From positions 167,001-231,000 of the forward strand of contig JADJEA010000001.1 of the NCBI GenBank assembly GCA_016702415.1: DNA of 64,000 nt, read 5' to 3'. Below, piece by piece: positions 36,846 through 45,741 of this stretch. Source of the stretch: Nostocoides sp. (GTDB lineage Bacteria > Actinomycetota > Actinomycetes > Actinomycetales > Dermatophilaceae). Both the position numbers and the translations under genes were made by a program. Each line of letters begins with the position of its first letter. Position 1 is the stretch's first letter. Below the pieces are notes generated by a model. The model was given only the letters and a program-made list of their open reading frames with translations. It did no database searches and had not been told where the DNA came from.

Positions 36846-37513
36846 GCACACCCGACGACCCCAGAGACCACCGCGACCACAGGGGCCTCCCCGACGGGCC
36901 GGCGCACGACCACGGTGATCTCGCCGAGTTGCGGGCAGAGGCGCACGCGCTCGCCGCCGAACTGCCCGGCCCGCTCGCCCGCATCAAACTCAGTCGCGGC
37001 GATGCGACGCTCGAGGTCGAGTGGCAGGTCCCGGCCCCGGCGATTGCGCCGGGTGTCGCTCCCGGTTGGGCGTGGCCCGCCGATGGGCCGGGCTGGGCGG
37101 GGGTGGTTTCTGCTGGCGCCGGGGCTGTGTCTGCCGGCGCGGGGGCGGGGTCTCCCGGCGCCCGGGCGGGGTCTCCGGGCGCTGGCAACGCGGCATACGG
37201 CACCGGCGTGGGTTCGGAGGGCTCGGCATACGGCACCGGACCGGGACTGGCGGCGGTGCCCGATGCGCCCGACGGGACGGCCGTCACCGCCCCGCTCGTG
37301 GGGACCTTCTATCGCTCGGCGAGCCCCGACGCAGCGCCGTTCGTCGCGCCCGGTGATCGGGTGGAGGCGGGCCAGCAGGTGGCGATCGTCGAGGCGATGA
37401 AGCTGCTCAACAGCATCGAGGCGCCCGTGGCCGGGACGGTCGGAGAGATCCTCGCGGCCGACGGGGAGATGGTCGAGTTCGGCCAGGTGTTGCTCAACAT
37501 CCAGGAGGATTGA
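36839..37513 (+). CDS. accB: biotin carboxyl carrier protein of acetyl-CoA carboxylase
   Basis: 224 aa. GTG 36839 overlaps the accDA stop, with GAGAGGA upstream. Residues ~1-60 are a helical/His-rich N-terminus, ~65-130 a Gly/Ala/Ser-Pro repeat linker, and ~145-224 the biotinyl domain (TAVTAPLVGTFYRSASPDAAPFV). The biotin Lys is in VEAMKLLNSIEAPVAG. The long Gly-rich linker replaces the usual Ala-Pro hinge. Confidence 0.95.
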   Translation: MLSTPDDPRDHRDHRGLPDGPAHDHGDLAELRAEAHALAAELPGPLARIKLSRGDATLEVEWQVPAPAIAPGVAPGWAWPADGPGWAGVVSAGAGAVSAGAGAGSPGARAGSPGAGNAAYGTGVGSEGSAYGTGPGLAAVPDAPDGTAVTAPLVGTFYRSASPDAAPFVAPGDRVEAGQQVAIVEAMKLLNSIEAPVAGTVGEILAADGEMVEFGQVLLNIQED

Positions 37514-38893
37514 GTGGGTCCGACAGCGCCACGACCGCCGTTCGAGAAGGTTCTCATCGCCAATCGCGGCGAGATCGCGCTGCGCGTGATCCGGGCATGC
37601 CGGGAGATGGGCATCGCCTCCGTCGCGGTGTACTCCGCCGCCGACGCCGGCCAGCCCTTCGTCTCCGCCGCCGATGAGGCCGTCCAGATCGGGCCCGCTG
37701 CGGCGGCGTCCAGCTACTTGAACATGCCCAATATCATCGGCGCCGCGCTGAAGACCGGCGCGCAGGCCATCCACCCCGGATATGGCTTCCTCTCCGAGGA
37801 CCCGGATTTTGCGATGGTGTGCGCCGAGCACGATCTCGTCTTCGTCGGCCCTCCGCCGGACGTCATGAGCGACGTCGGCAACAAGGCGATTGCCCGGCGG
37901 CTCATGGATGAGGCCGGTCTGCCGCTCCTGCCGGGGACGCTTGCCCCGCTGACCTCGCTCGACGAGGCCACCCGCGTCGCCGCAGACATCGGCTATCCCG
38001 TCATCCTCAAGGCCGCGGCCGGCGGCGGTGGACGGGGCATCACCGTCGTTCACGCCCCCGCCGACCTCCCTGGGGCGTATGCCGCGACCCGCGCCACCGC
38101 CCTCGCGGTGTTCCGCGACTCCTCGGTCTATCTCGAGCGCTATCTCGGCCGGGCCAGGCACATCGAGGTCCAGGTCATGAGCGACCGGCACGGAGGGGCC
38201 GTGCACCTGGGCGAGCGGGACTGCTCGATTCAGCGCCGCCACCAGAAGCTGATCGAGGAGGCCACCTCCCCCGCCGTTTCTCCGTCGCTGCGCGCCGAAC
38301 TCGGGGCGAGCGCACTGGCGGGTGCCCGGGCCGTGGGCTACGAGGGGGCAGGGACCGTGGAGTTCCTCCTCGACCAGGACGGCGGCTTCTGGTTCATGGA
38401 GATGAACGCCCGAATCCAGGTCGAGCACCCGGTGACCGAACTCGTCACCGGGGTCGACCTGATCCAGGAGCAGTTGCGTGTCGCGGCCGGGATGCCACTG
38501 TCGGTGGCTCAGGAGGACATCCGGTTCTCCGGGCACGCCATCGAATGCCGGATCAACGCCGAGGATCCTGCCCGCGGGTTCGTGCCCACCCCCGGCCCGA
38601 TCACCGAATTGCGGTGGCCGCTCGGGCCGGGCGTGCGGATCGACGCCGCCTGTGACCTCGGGACGATCGTCTCGCCCTACTACGACTCGATGATCGGCAA
38701 GCTCATCGTCTGGGGACCCGACCGGCCTGCCGCAATCGCGCGCACCCAGCGGGCGCTGGGGGAGATCCGGATCGACGGGCGCGGCCTGAAGTCCACGGTC
38801 GCTTTCCACCAGCACGTTCTGGCCAATGCCGCCTTCCGTGCCGGTGACATCCAGACCGACTTCCTCGATCGGCACGCCCTTCTGGCCGCCTGA
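37514..38893 (+). CDS. accC: acetyl-CoA carboxylase, biotin carboxylase subunit
   Basis: 459 aa. GTG 37514 abuts the accB stop. KVLIANRGEIALRVIRACREMGI begins the N-domain, and AAAGGGGRGITVVH is the Gly-rich ATP-grasp loop. HIEVQVMSDRHGG, FMEMNARIQVEHPVTELVTGVDL and GHAIECRINAEDP carry the catalytic residues. Length and motifs match stand-alone bacterial AccC. Most actinomycetes instead use a fused BC-BCCP alpha subunit, so this set is probably dedicated to the BGC (inference). Confidence 0.97.
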   Translation: MGPTAPRPPFEKVLIANRGEIALRVIRACREMGIASVAVYSAADAGQPFVSAADEAVQIGPAAAASSYLNMPNIIGAALKTGAQAIHPGYGFLSEDPDFAMVCAEHDLVFVGPPPDVMSDVGNKAIARRLMDEAGLPLLPGTLAPLTSLDEATRVAADIGYPVILKAAAGGGGRGITVVHAPADLPGAYAATRATALAVFRDSSVYLERYLGRARHIEVQVMSDRHGGAVHLGERDCSIQRRHQKLIEEATSPAVSPSLRAELGASALAGARAVGYEGAGTVEFLLDQDGGFWFMEMNARIQVEHPVTELVTGVDLIQEQLRVAAGMPLSVAQEDIRFSGHAIECRINAEDPARGFVPTPGPITELRWPLGPGVRIDAACDLGTIVSPYYDSMIGKLIVWGPDRPAAIARTQRALGEIRIDGRGLKSTVAFHQHVLANAAFRAGDIQTDFLDRHALLAA

Positions 38894-38973
38894 CGAGGCT
38901 GGGCGCTGGGAGCTGCTCACCCCGCTGATCCCGGCCCCAGTCCCACCCGCAGACCCCAAGAGCAAACGGCGCG

Positions 38974-39013
38974 AACGCTGCCCGTACCGGAGATGTCCGG
39001 CGCGGGCAGCGTT
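38974..39013. terminator. hairpin between converging BGC arms
   Basis: AACGCTGCCCG and CGGGCAGCGTT form an 11-bp stem with an 18-base loop, 80 bp after the accC stop. It lies in the 399-bp gap 38894-39292, which contains no convincing gene. Confidence 0.6.
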
Positions 39014-39166
39014 GCGTTAAGGCGCGGGGAGGGGAGGGGCGGTACCCAGGGCTACATCAACGCGTATGCCGCGTCCCCTCCCGGCCCGGCATACACAGTG
39101 ATGGAGCCGGGGTCCGGCTGACCCGGGGACAGGCCACCCGAGCCGGGGGGCGAGCGCGCAAAACAA

Positions 39167-39207
39167 CACCGGCGCCCGGGACCTGTGTCGGGTCCCGGGC
39201 GCCGGTG
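39167..39207 (-). terminator. rho-independent terminator of the leftward operon
   Basis: CACCGGCGCCCGGGACC and its exact complement form a 17-bp perfect stem with a 7-base loop. On the minus strand it is followed by TTGTTTT. It lies 86 bp downstream of the last leftward gene (stop at 39293). Confidence 0.9.
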
Positions 39208-39292
39208 GCGCCTGCGGAGGTATGCCGCGCGGCAGGGCTTCGCCGGGTGGGTGCCGGCGGGCCGGGTCAGCGGGCCGGGTCAGCGAGCCGGG

Positions 39293-39523
39293 TCAGACGG
39301 CGTCGAGCGCCTCCAGGCGCGCGTCGCGGGCCTGCATGAGCTTGACGCCGACCCCGAAGAGGACCAGGCCGATCGCGCCCATGACGATGCCCGACACCGG
39401 CTGGGCCGAGCCCATCCAGGTGGTCAGGACGGTGTCGATGCCGAGCCTGGTGCGAGCAAACGCGGAGCCGAAGCCGAGGATGATCAGCGCGGTGCCGAGG
39501 CCGCGGACGAGACGAGGGTTCAT
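39293..39523 (-). CDS. small two-helix membrane protein
   Basis: 76 aa; ATG 39523 follows AAGGAG. Hydrophobic segments GTALIILGFGSAFA and VSGIVMGAIGLVLFGVGV flank a short loop. It is the last gene of the leftward operon, after the ABC permeases, and may assist export. No family recognised. Confidence 0.75.
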   Translation of the reverse strand: MNPRLVRGLGTALIILGFGSAFARTRLGIDTVLTTWMGSAQPVSGIVMGAIGLVLFGVGVKLMQARDARLEALDAV

Positions 39524-39568
39524 GGGAGAGCTCCTTCAAAAGGGGTTGGAAGAGAAGGAAAGGAGGAC

Positions 39569-40669
39569 CTAGATCTTCTCGGCGTTGATTCGGCTGAGGA
39601 CGACGAACATCAGGCCGGCCAGGCCGGCCAGCAACCCGAGCGGCCGGGCGAGATCGCCGACACTCAGCGCGAACCCGGAGAAGAGCGATGCGTTGAGGCT
39701 GGTGACCCAGGTCGTGGGGAGGATCTGGGCGAGATGCTGCATCCAGCCGGGCATGATCGACAGCGGCCACAGCGCCCCGCCGAGCATCGCCATCGGCAGC
39801 GTGACCGCGGTGATGAGCAGGCGGCCGACCGACTCCTGAGTCGTTCGTGAGACCAGGAGCATGCCGAGAGTGATCGCGAAGACATTGAACAACGCGAACG
39901 CAGCGACCAAGAGCCCCATCCGCACCGGCGACAGCCCGAGCGGGACGTGGAAGAGCCATGTCATCGCCGCGAGCATCACCGCGAACTCGAATACCGCGAG
40001 CGAGGCGAACAGCGAGACCAGTTGCACGTAGTAGCTCAGCTTGCTCCGGGCCGCGACGAGGATCCGTTGGGTCGTCATGTGGGACTTGTCCTTGATGAAC
40101 ATGACGAGGTTCGACATCGTCAAGAGCAGCATGACGAAAACGATCATGTTGAAGGAAGAGACCAGGACCGTCGCGTTGGTGTTGCCGATGACCCGCGTGG
40201 TCGTCGCCACGGGTGGTTTCTCCTGGCCGTATGCCGTGATCGCCTGTCCCAGCGCGGCTTCCGTCGGTGCGTTCCGGGCGAGATAGGCCAGCGTCGAGGC
40301 GATGCCGTTCATCCGCGTCGCGAGCAGGACGTTGTTGGCGTTGACCCGGGCATAGCTGACCTTGGCCGCCAGCCTTTCCGGATGACCGGCGACGGCGGAG
40401 GCGCTCCCGTCGATCGCGAGCAGCACCCCGCCGGTGGCGGCGCGGTCGGCGACGGCCACCTCCGTATAGGCGAGATCGGCCTGTCGAAGTTCCGCGGTGA
40501 CGAAGCCACGGAGGGTCGAGTCGGGCACCGAGATCGCGACCTGGAGGCCGGTCGCCGACTTGTACTGCAGGACCACGCCCTGGACGAGCACGATCGGCAT
40601 CACCACGGCGATCAGCAGCGCCATGGGCCGCTTGAGCAGTCGCCGACCGTAGAGCAGGAAGACACTCAT
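39569..40669 (-). CDS. ABC-2 type exporter permease
   Basis: 366 aa. ATG 40669 overlaps the stop of the preceding permease (ATGA). YGRRLLKRPMALLIAVVMPIVLVQGVVLQ is the first helix. A ~150-residue external domain precedes five more helices (SSFNMIVFVMLLLTMSNLVMF; ITLGMLLVSRTTQESVGRLLI). Typical of daunorubicin-type (DrrB/YhgE-like) permeases. With the second permease and the ATPase it forms a heterodimeric exporter, probably for the BGC product and self-resistance. Confidence 0.92.
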   Translation of the reverse strand: MSVFLLYGRRLLKRPMALLIAVVMPIVLVQGVVLQYKSATGLQVAISVPDSTLRGFVTAELRQADLAYTEVAVADRAATGGVLLAIDGSASAVAGHPERLAAKVSYARVNANNVLLATRMNGIASTLAYLARNAPTEAALGQAITAYGQEKPPVATTTRVIGNTNATVLVSSFNMIVFVMLLLTMSNLVMFIKDKSHMTTQRILVAARSKLSYYVQLVSLFASLAVFEFAVMLAAMTWLFHVPLGLSPVRMGLLVAAFALFNVFAITLGMLLVSRTTQESVGRLLITAVTLPMAMLGGALWPLSIMPGWMQHLAQILPTTWVTSLNASLFSGFALSVGDLARPLGLLAGLAGLMFVVLSRINAEKI

Positions 40670-41796
40670 CAGCGGTTCCCCGTTCCCTTGACCAGATAGG
40701 CCGATGCGACCAGTGCGGCTCCAGTGACGGCGACGCACATCGACAGCGAGTTCCACTGGGTGGTGAACCCGGAGATCTCCCGGAAGAGGGCGGCCTGGAA
40801 GAAGTTGTTGATGGAGAGCTTCTGCAGGCCCCCGAAGTCGAGCTTGACGAAGCCCCCGCCGAAGAAGGTCATCACCGGGATCAATAGCGACATCGCCGGG
40901 TCCAGCCACGGCCGGGATCGGCCGAGCAGCCCGAGGACGAGCCCGAGGGCGTTGAAGAGCGCCGCGGCGATGACGATGATCGCGCCGGCGACCAGGGGGT
41001 CCTTGCCGAGATCGGCGTCGAACGCGAAGCGGGCAGTGACGACGATGACGGCAGCTTGGAAGACCGAAGTCAGCGTCCCCGAGACGACTTGAGCGCCGAC
41101 GAGACTGAACTTGCTTGTCGGAGAGGCGAGATAGCGGTCGCCGAGGGGACCGTCATACTCCTCCTTGACGAAGTTCATCGTGTTGGACAGCCCGTAGATC
41201 AGGATGAGCACGATCATCGTCACGGTGTAGTACGTGATGCCGTTGAGTCCCGCGGCCGGGTCGGCGGCGGTCGAGGTGCCGTGCCCGATGTAGTTCCACA
41301 TGGCGTATGCCGTTGGCGTCGCCGTCGTTCCGCCCGCCGCCACGGTCGCGCGGGTGGCGTCGCCGAGGGAGTCGATGGCGAGCTGGGAGGCCCGAAGGTG
41401 ATCGACGTTGGCGTCGACGGCGGCGAGTTGGACCGTCGGGTCCGCGCCGGAGGCGAGGCGCGCGCCATACCCGTCCGGGATCGTCGCAAGGACGTCGATA
41501 TCGTCCGCGGCGAGCTTCGTCTCGCCCGCGACCGGACTCGGCACGGTTGTGACCGCAAACGCCGCCGTGTCCCGGAGAAAGGTCACCAAGGCCGCGCTGG
41601 CAGCGCTGCGGTCCAGATCGACCACCCCGAGGTTGCTGGTGCCGGCGTGTGAGGACGCCGGCGAGGAGTCCTTGAACGTCGAGGAGAGCGCGTTGCCGAG
41701 GATGACGATGAGCAGCAGGGGCATGACGATGAGGTTCACCATGATCTGGACGCTGGTGAACTTCCGCTTCAGCGAGGTGCGAACAATGGCAATCAT
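40669..41796 (-). CDS. ABC-2 type exporter permease
   Basis: 375 aa. It starts IVRTSLKRKFTSVQIMVNLIVMPLLLIVILG; a large extracytoplasmic domain (~45-170) precedes helices beginning YYTVTMIVLILIYGLSNTMNFVKEEYDG. GDRYLASPTSKFSLVGAQV is the conserved ABC-2 coupling segment. It lies two bases after the ATPase gene, in a tight operon. Confidence 0.92.
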   Translation of the reverse strand: MIAIVRTSLKRKFTSVQIMVNLIVMPLLLIVILGNALSSTFKDSSPASSHAGTSNLGVVDLDRSAASAALVTFLRDTAAFAVTTVPSPVAGETKLAADDIDVLATIPDGYGARLASGADPTVQLAAVDANVDHLRASQLAIDSLGDATRATVAAGGTTATPTAYAMWNYIGHGTSTAADPAAGLNGITYYTVTMIVLILIYGLSNTMNFVKEEYDGPLGDRYLASPTSKFSLVGAQVVSGTLTSVFQAAVIVVTARFAFDADLGKDPLVAGAIIVIAAALFNALGLVLGLLGRSRPWLDPAMSLLIPVMTFFGGGFVKLDFGGLQKLSINNFFQAALFREISGFTTQWNSLSMCVAVTGAALVASAYLVKGTGNR

Positions 41797-41798
41797 CG

Positions 41799-42716
41799 CT
41801 AGTCCCGCAACGCCTTTCGGGTGAGCCGGAAGAAGACTTGCTCGAGATTGGGGGGGATATAGGTGAACTGCTGGACCCGGTTGTCGAGGGTCGCGGCGAG
41901 CCGGCCCATGATGTCGAGGTCGCCGCCGGGGACGCTGATGCTCACCGTGTCGGCGGTCTGTTGGATCACCTCGAGCCCGGCGAAGTCCGTCGGCGAGATA
42001 TTGACATCCTTTGCCAACTGGAGGTTGACGATCGCCTCCGGCGCGTAGGCCTCGAGGAGTTCGGTCAGGGTGCCGCCGCAGAGATAGCGGCCCTCATCGA
42101 TGACGCCGATCTGGGTGCACAGCCGCTCCACCTCCTCCATGTAGTGGGAGATGTAGACGACGGTCGTCCCCTCGTCGCGCAGCTGCTCGATCGACTCCAT
42201 GATCCGATTGCGGGACTGGGGGTCCACACCGACGGTCGGCTCGTCCATGATGACGACGTCCGGGGCGTGGACGATCCCGCAGGCAATATTGAGGCGGCGC
42301 TTCATGCCACCGGAGTACTCGCCGGGGCTCTTCTTGCGCTCGTCCCACAACCCGACGAAGTCGAGCACCCGCTTGGTTTGCGACTCCAGTCGGTCGCCGG
42401 AGAGGCCGTTGAGCCGGCCGAAGAACTTGACATTGTCGACGGCGGACAGGTCGTAGAGCAGCGCAAGGTCCTGTGGCACATACCCGATCCGACGGCGCGT
42501 CTGGGCCGAAATCGGCTGGCCGAACCACCGCACCTGGCCCTCGGCCGGCTCATTGAGGCCGAGCAGGATCTTCACCAGCGTGGACTTGCCGGCGCCATTG
42601 GGTCCGAGCAGCCCATAGATGACGCCCTGCTCGATCTGGAAGCTGACCCCCTTGAGGATGGGCTTCTTCTTGTCGTAGCGAAAGGAGACATTCGCGCAGT
42701 CCAGCGCAACCGTCAT
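41799..42716 (-). CDS. ABC transporter ATP-binding protein (drug-export type)
   Basis: 305 aa from ATG 42716. Walker A is GLLGPNGAGKSTLVK, the Q-loop is YVPQDLAL, the signature is YSGGMKRRLN, Walker B is VVIMDEPTVGVD and the switch His is VYISHYMEEVE. The C-terminal ~80-residue extension (VIQQTADTVSISVPGGDLD) resembles DrrA-like proteins. It energises the two permeases. Confidence 0.96.
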   Translation of the reverse strand: MTVALDCANVSFRYDKKKPILKGVSFQIEQGVIYGLLGPNGAGKSTLVKILLGLNEPAEGQVRWFGQPISAQTRRRIGYVPQDLALLYDLSAVDNVKFFGRLNGLSGDRLESQTKRVLDFVGLWDERKKSPGEYSGGMKRRLNIACGIVHAPDVVIMDEPTVGVDPQSRNRIMESIEQLRDEGTTVVYISHYMEEVERLCTQIGVIDEGRYLCGGTLTELLEAYAPEAIVNLQLAKDVNISPTDFAGLEVIQQTADTVSISVPGGDLDIMGRLAATLDNRVQQFTYIPPNLEQVFFRLTRKALRD

Positions 42717-42764
42717 GCTCAAGCCCTTCGATGCAGGAGAGGAGTGGTCGGGTAAGAGATCCCG

Positions 42765-43301
42765 CTAGGCACCGATCCGGACACCGGTCGCCGAAGAGCC
42801 AGCGGGCAAGACACCGGCGGCGGAGATCTCCTCCGCTTCACTCGCATAGGCCTTGACGAGGCTGTCGACGATGTAGGCCTCGATCTTGCGCCCGAGCAAG
42901 GGAATCTTGACGGTCGAGGAGCCATGGACCCGCCACGCGCTCCCGGTCGGGGTGGGCGTGATCGCGTATGCCGCGGTCACCGTCCCGCCGTTGCTGAGCG
43001 ACTCGATGACGACGTCCGCCCGCAGGCCCGTGTCGGTCACCGTCCATTCCTCGGTGCGGTGGTTCTCCGGGCCGTGGTCGGTGAAACGCGTGGCCATCCA
43101 GCCCGGCATCTCCTCGACGCGGGCGAAGTACCTCGCCTTGATCCGGACCTGGGTGCCTGCGGCGGAGTGGCTGATCAGCTCGGGGTCCTGGCGTCCCGCC
43201 GCGTGTAGGCGGGTCACGGCGAACTGCGGGCTGCGCAGGGCGGCGGCGAACTGCGTGGGGGTGAGGGTCACGGCATACGTCTGGTCGAACGAAGTGGTCA
43301 C
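42765..43301 (-). CDS. DUF2505 (START-like) protein
   Basis: 178 aa. GTG 43301 follows AGGAGATC. SFDQTYAVTLTPTQFAAALRSPQF and PTPTGSAWRVHGSSTVKIPLLGRKIEAYIVDSLVK match the DUF2505 family, with a START/polyketide-cyclase-like fold. It could bind a hydrophobic intermediate or product. It sits between the NRPS gene and the exporter genes in the operon. Confidence 0.82.
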   Translation of the reverse strand: MTTSFDQTYAVTLTPTQFAAALRSPQFAVTRLHAAGRQDPELISHSAAGTQVRIKARYFARVEEMPGWMATRFTDHGPENHRTEEWTVTDTGLRADVVIESLSNGGTVTAAYAITPTPTGSAWRVHGSSTVKIPLLGRKIEAYIVDSLVKAYASEAEEISAAGVLPAGSSATGVRIGA

Positions 43302-43396
43302 GAGGATCTCCTGGTCAGGGGTGAGGGAGGAACGAGGGCGGTGGAACGAGAGCCGGTGCGGCGAGCAGGGGTGGGCGAGAGCGGCAGCCCGGGTCC

Positions 43397-45007
43397 TCAC
43401 GCCGCCCGGGCGGTCACCAGTGACTCCAGCGTGGACACGGCCGGGTCACCGAGGACGTCGAAGAGTGTCATCCGGGTGCCGAACTCGGCGTTGACCGCGT
43501 TGACCAGCTTCCACAAGCCGATGGAGTCGCAGCCGAGTTCGAAGAGGTTGTCGACGCCCTGGGGGATCGGACCCAACTGCGCGGTCACGATCGCGCGCAC
43601 GCGCCCGGCCGAGCCCTCCTGACCCCGGTCGGAGCCAGCCGTCGCAAGGCTCCTCAGCAGCGCTTTGACGTCCGCCTTTCCGTTGGGGGTCATCGGAATC
43701 GAGGACACCAGCAGGATCTGCCGCGGCTGCATATAGGCCGGGAGGTAGTCCGCGATCCCGGACCGCAGGGCCTCCCCACCCGAAGTCACGGCGGCGAGGA
43801 TGCGGCCGTCGTCGACGAACGCTTTCGCCGTGCCGGCTCCGCATTCGAGCAGGGCGTTCTCGATCTCCTGCAGGTCGATCCGATAGCCGTTGACCTTGAC
43901 CTGGCTGTCGATCCGTCCGTGGAAGTCCAACCGGCCGTCCGGGCGCAGGGTCACCATGTCGCCGGTCCGGTAGGCACGCCGGCCCTCGAACTCGACGAAG
44001 GCCGCTGCGGTCTTGTCCGCGTCATTGATATAGCCGAGCGCCAGGCCGTCGCCGAAGGCGAGGAGTTCACCCTCGATCGCGCGCGACCCGTCGCCGCCCC
44101 GGACGGCGAGTTCGGTTCCCGCCACGGCCGTGCCGATGCTGATGTGGTCCACCGACGGACCGTCCATCACATCGAGGGTGGTGAAGACGGTGTTCTCGGT
44201 GGGGCCGTAGCCGTTGACGACCGTGACATAGGGCAAGGCCTTGTTGACATGGTGGAGGCTCAGAGCCTCACCGCCGACGATGACCCGCTCCAGACCGGCA
44301 AACGCCTCCGGGCGTTTGTCGACGAAGAAGTTGAACAACGAGGTGGTCAGCCACATGACGTCGGCCCCGTGCGCGATGAGGTCGATCATGACGAAGGGGT
44401 CGATGACCTGCCGCGTCGCCACCGAGACCACCGTCATGCCGGAAAGCAGCCCGCCCCACAGCTCGACCACCGACGCGTCGAACTCGATCGGCGAGACATG
44501 GGTGATCCGCTTGCCGGTGCCGAGTCCGAGCCGGGGCTCGTCCAGGAGACGGAGGACGGCGCGATCGGGGACACCGACGGCCTTGGGCACCGAGGTGGTG
44601 CCGGACGTGAAGATGACATACATCAGCGACTCGCCGTGCCTCGGCACATCCCCGACGGCGGACGGGCTGCCTTGCCGCGGAAGGAAATCGGCGTCGATGG
44701 TGAATGCGACGTCGAGCGCGTCCAGCATGGCCTCGAGCCGCTGCGGCGGGTAGTTGTCCCCAATCACGGTGTAGGCCCCGCCGGCCAGGAGGATGCCGAT
44801 CATCGCCCCCGTCGCCTCGATCCCCCGCTCCCGCCGCAGGACGACAACCTGACCGGGTCGTATGCCGCGGGCCAGGCACGCATCCCGGTAGCCGCCCGCG
44901 AGGGTGGCGAGGTCGGCATACGTCACCTCGCGGATGCCCTCGCGCATGGCAACCGACCCGGGCTGCCGGGCGACGACGGCGCGGAAAGCGGTGGTGAAAT
45001 CGATCAT
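43397..45007 (-). CDS. NRPS-like adenylation-carrier (A-PCP) protein
   Basis: 536 aa. The A-domain shows YVIFTSGTTSVPKAVGVPDRA (A3), FDASVVELWGG (A4; Asp typical of amino-acid substrates), NGYGPTENTVFTT (A5), YRTGDMVTLRPDGRLDFHGRID (A7/A8) and PNGKADVKALL (A10). The PCP at residues ~455-530 carries FELGCDSIGLWKLV with the phosphopantetheine Ser. It has no condensation domain. It activates and carries one amino acid; specificity not predictable by eye. Confidence 0.92.
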   Translation of the reverse strand: MIDFTTAFRAVVARQPGSVAMREGIREVTYADLATLAGGYRDACLARGIRPGQVVVLRRERGIEATGAMIGILLAGGAYTVIGDNYPPQRLEAMLDALDVAFTIDADFLPRQGSPSAVGDVPRHGESLMYVIFTSGTTSVPKAVGVPDRAVLRLLDEPRLGLGTGKRITHVSPIEFDASVVELWGGLLSGMTVVSVATRQVIDPFVMIDLIAHGADVMWLTTSLFNFFVDKRPEAFAGLERVIVGGEALSLHHVNKALPYVTVVNGYGPTENTVFTTLDVMDGPSVDHISIGTAVAGTELAVRGGDGSRAIEGELLAFGDGLALGYINDADKTAAAFVEFEGRRAYRTGDMVTLRPDGRLDFHGRIDSQVKVNGYRIDLQEIENALLECGAGTAKAFVDDGRILAAVTSGGEALRSGIADYLPAYMQPRQILLVSSIPMTPNGKADVKALLRSLATAGSDRGQEGSAGRVRAIVTAQLGPIPQGVDNLFELGCDSIGLWKLVNAVNAEFGTRMTLFDVLGDPAVSTLESLVTARAA

Positions 45008-45741
45008 GCGGCGATCTCCTCGTGGCAGGTGGACAGGACGGACAAGACCGCATCGGTGACCTCGTCGCGGCGGTCGTTGAGGAAGAAGTGCCCCCCGTCG
45101 AACTCGTATGTCGCGGGCTCCCCCACCGTGATGTCGCGCCAGTGGTCGGCGAACGTGACGGTGGCGTCCGCCCGGCCGGTGAAGACGTGGACGCACGTTT
45201 CGGGATCGAGGACGCGGGTGCCGCGGACGGAACCGGGATACCTGTCGACGGCCTGGATGTCGCGGCGCAGCGCGGGGAGAAAGAGGGCACGCAGTTGCGG
45301 GGACGGAAAGTCGGCGGGGGAGATGAGGCCGTACTGAACGCAGTGCCCGAGAAGCTCCTCGTCGCTCTCGATCTCCAGGCCGATGCCCTTGACCTTGGGC
45401 GGCGGGGTGCTCGCCATGAAGAGGACGGCCGGCACCTCGATTCCGCTGGCCCGCAACAGGAAATAGAGCTCGTAGGCGACGAGGCAGCCCATGCTGTAGC
45501 CGAGGAGGACGACCGGGCGGGGACCGCCAGAGGGTTGGCGGTCCAGGACCATGTCGAGGGCGTCGGCGGCGATCGCGGGGATGCTCGTCAACGCCGATTC
45601 GCTGATCCGCTTTCCGTGGCCGGGATAGGTGAGAGTGGTCGACGTCAGGCCGGGGAGACATTCCTGAGCCCGTCGCCGCAGCGCGAGAAAGGGATCCATG
45701 TGGCTGCCGGCGAAGGGCAGCGCGACGAGATCGACGCTCAC
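45004..45741 (-). CDS. type II thioesterase
   Basis: 245 aa, GTG 45741; overlaps its neighbours by four bases on each side. LVALPFAGSHMDPFLALRRRA, LLGYSMGCLVAYELYF (nucleophile Ser) and FDGGHFFLNDRRDEV (His) are the type II thioesterase motifs. It releases misloaded acyl groups from carrier domains, or off-loads product. Confidence 0.93.
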   Translation of the reverse strand: MSVDLVALPFAGSHMDPFLALRRRAQECLPGLTSTTLTYPGHGKRISESALTSIPAIAADALDMVLDRQPSGGPRPVVLLGYSMGCLVAYELYFLLRASGIEVPAVLFMASTPPPKVKGIGLEIESDEELLGHCVQYGLISPADFPSPQLRALFLPALRRDIQAVDRYPGSVRGTRVLDPETCVHVFTGRADATVTFADHWRDITVGEPATYEFDGGHFFLNDRRDEVTDAVLSVLSTCHEEIAA

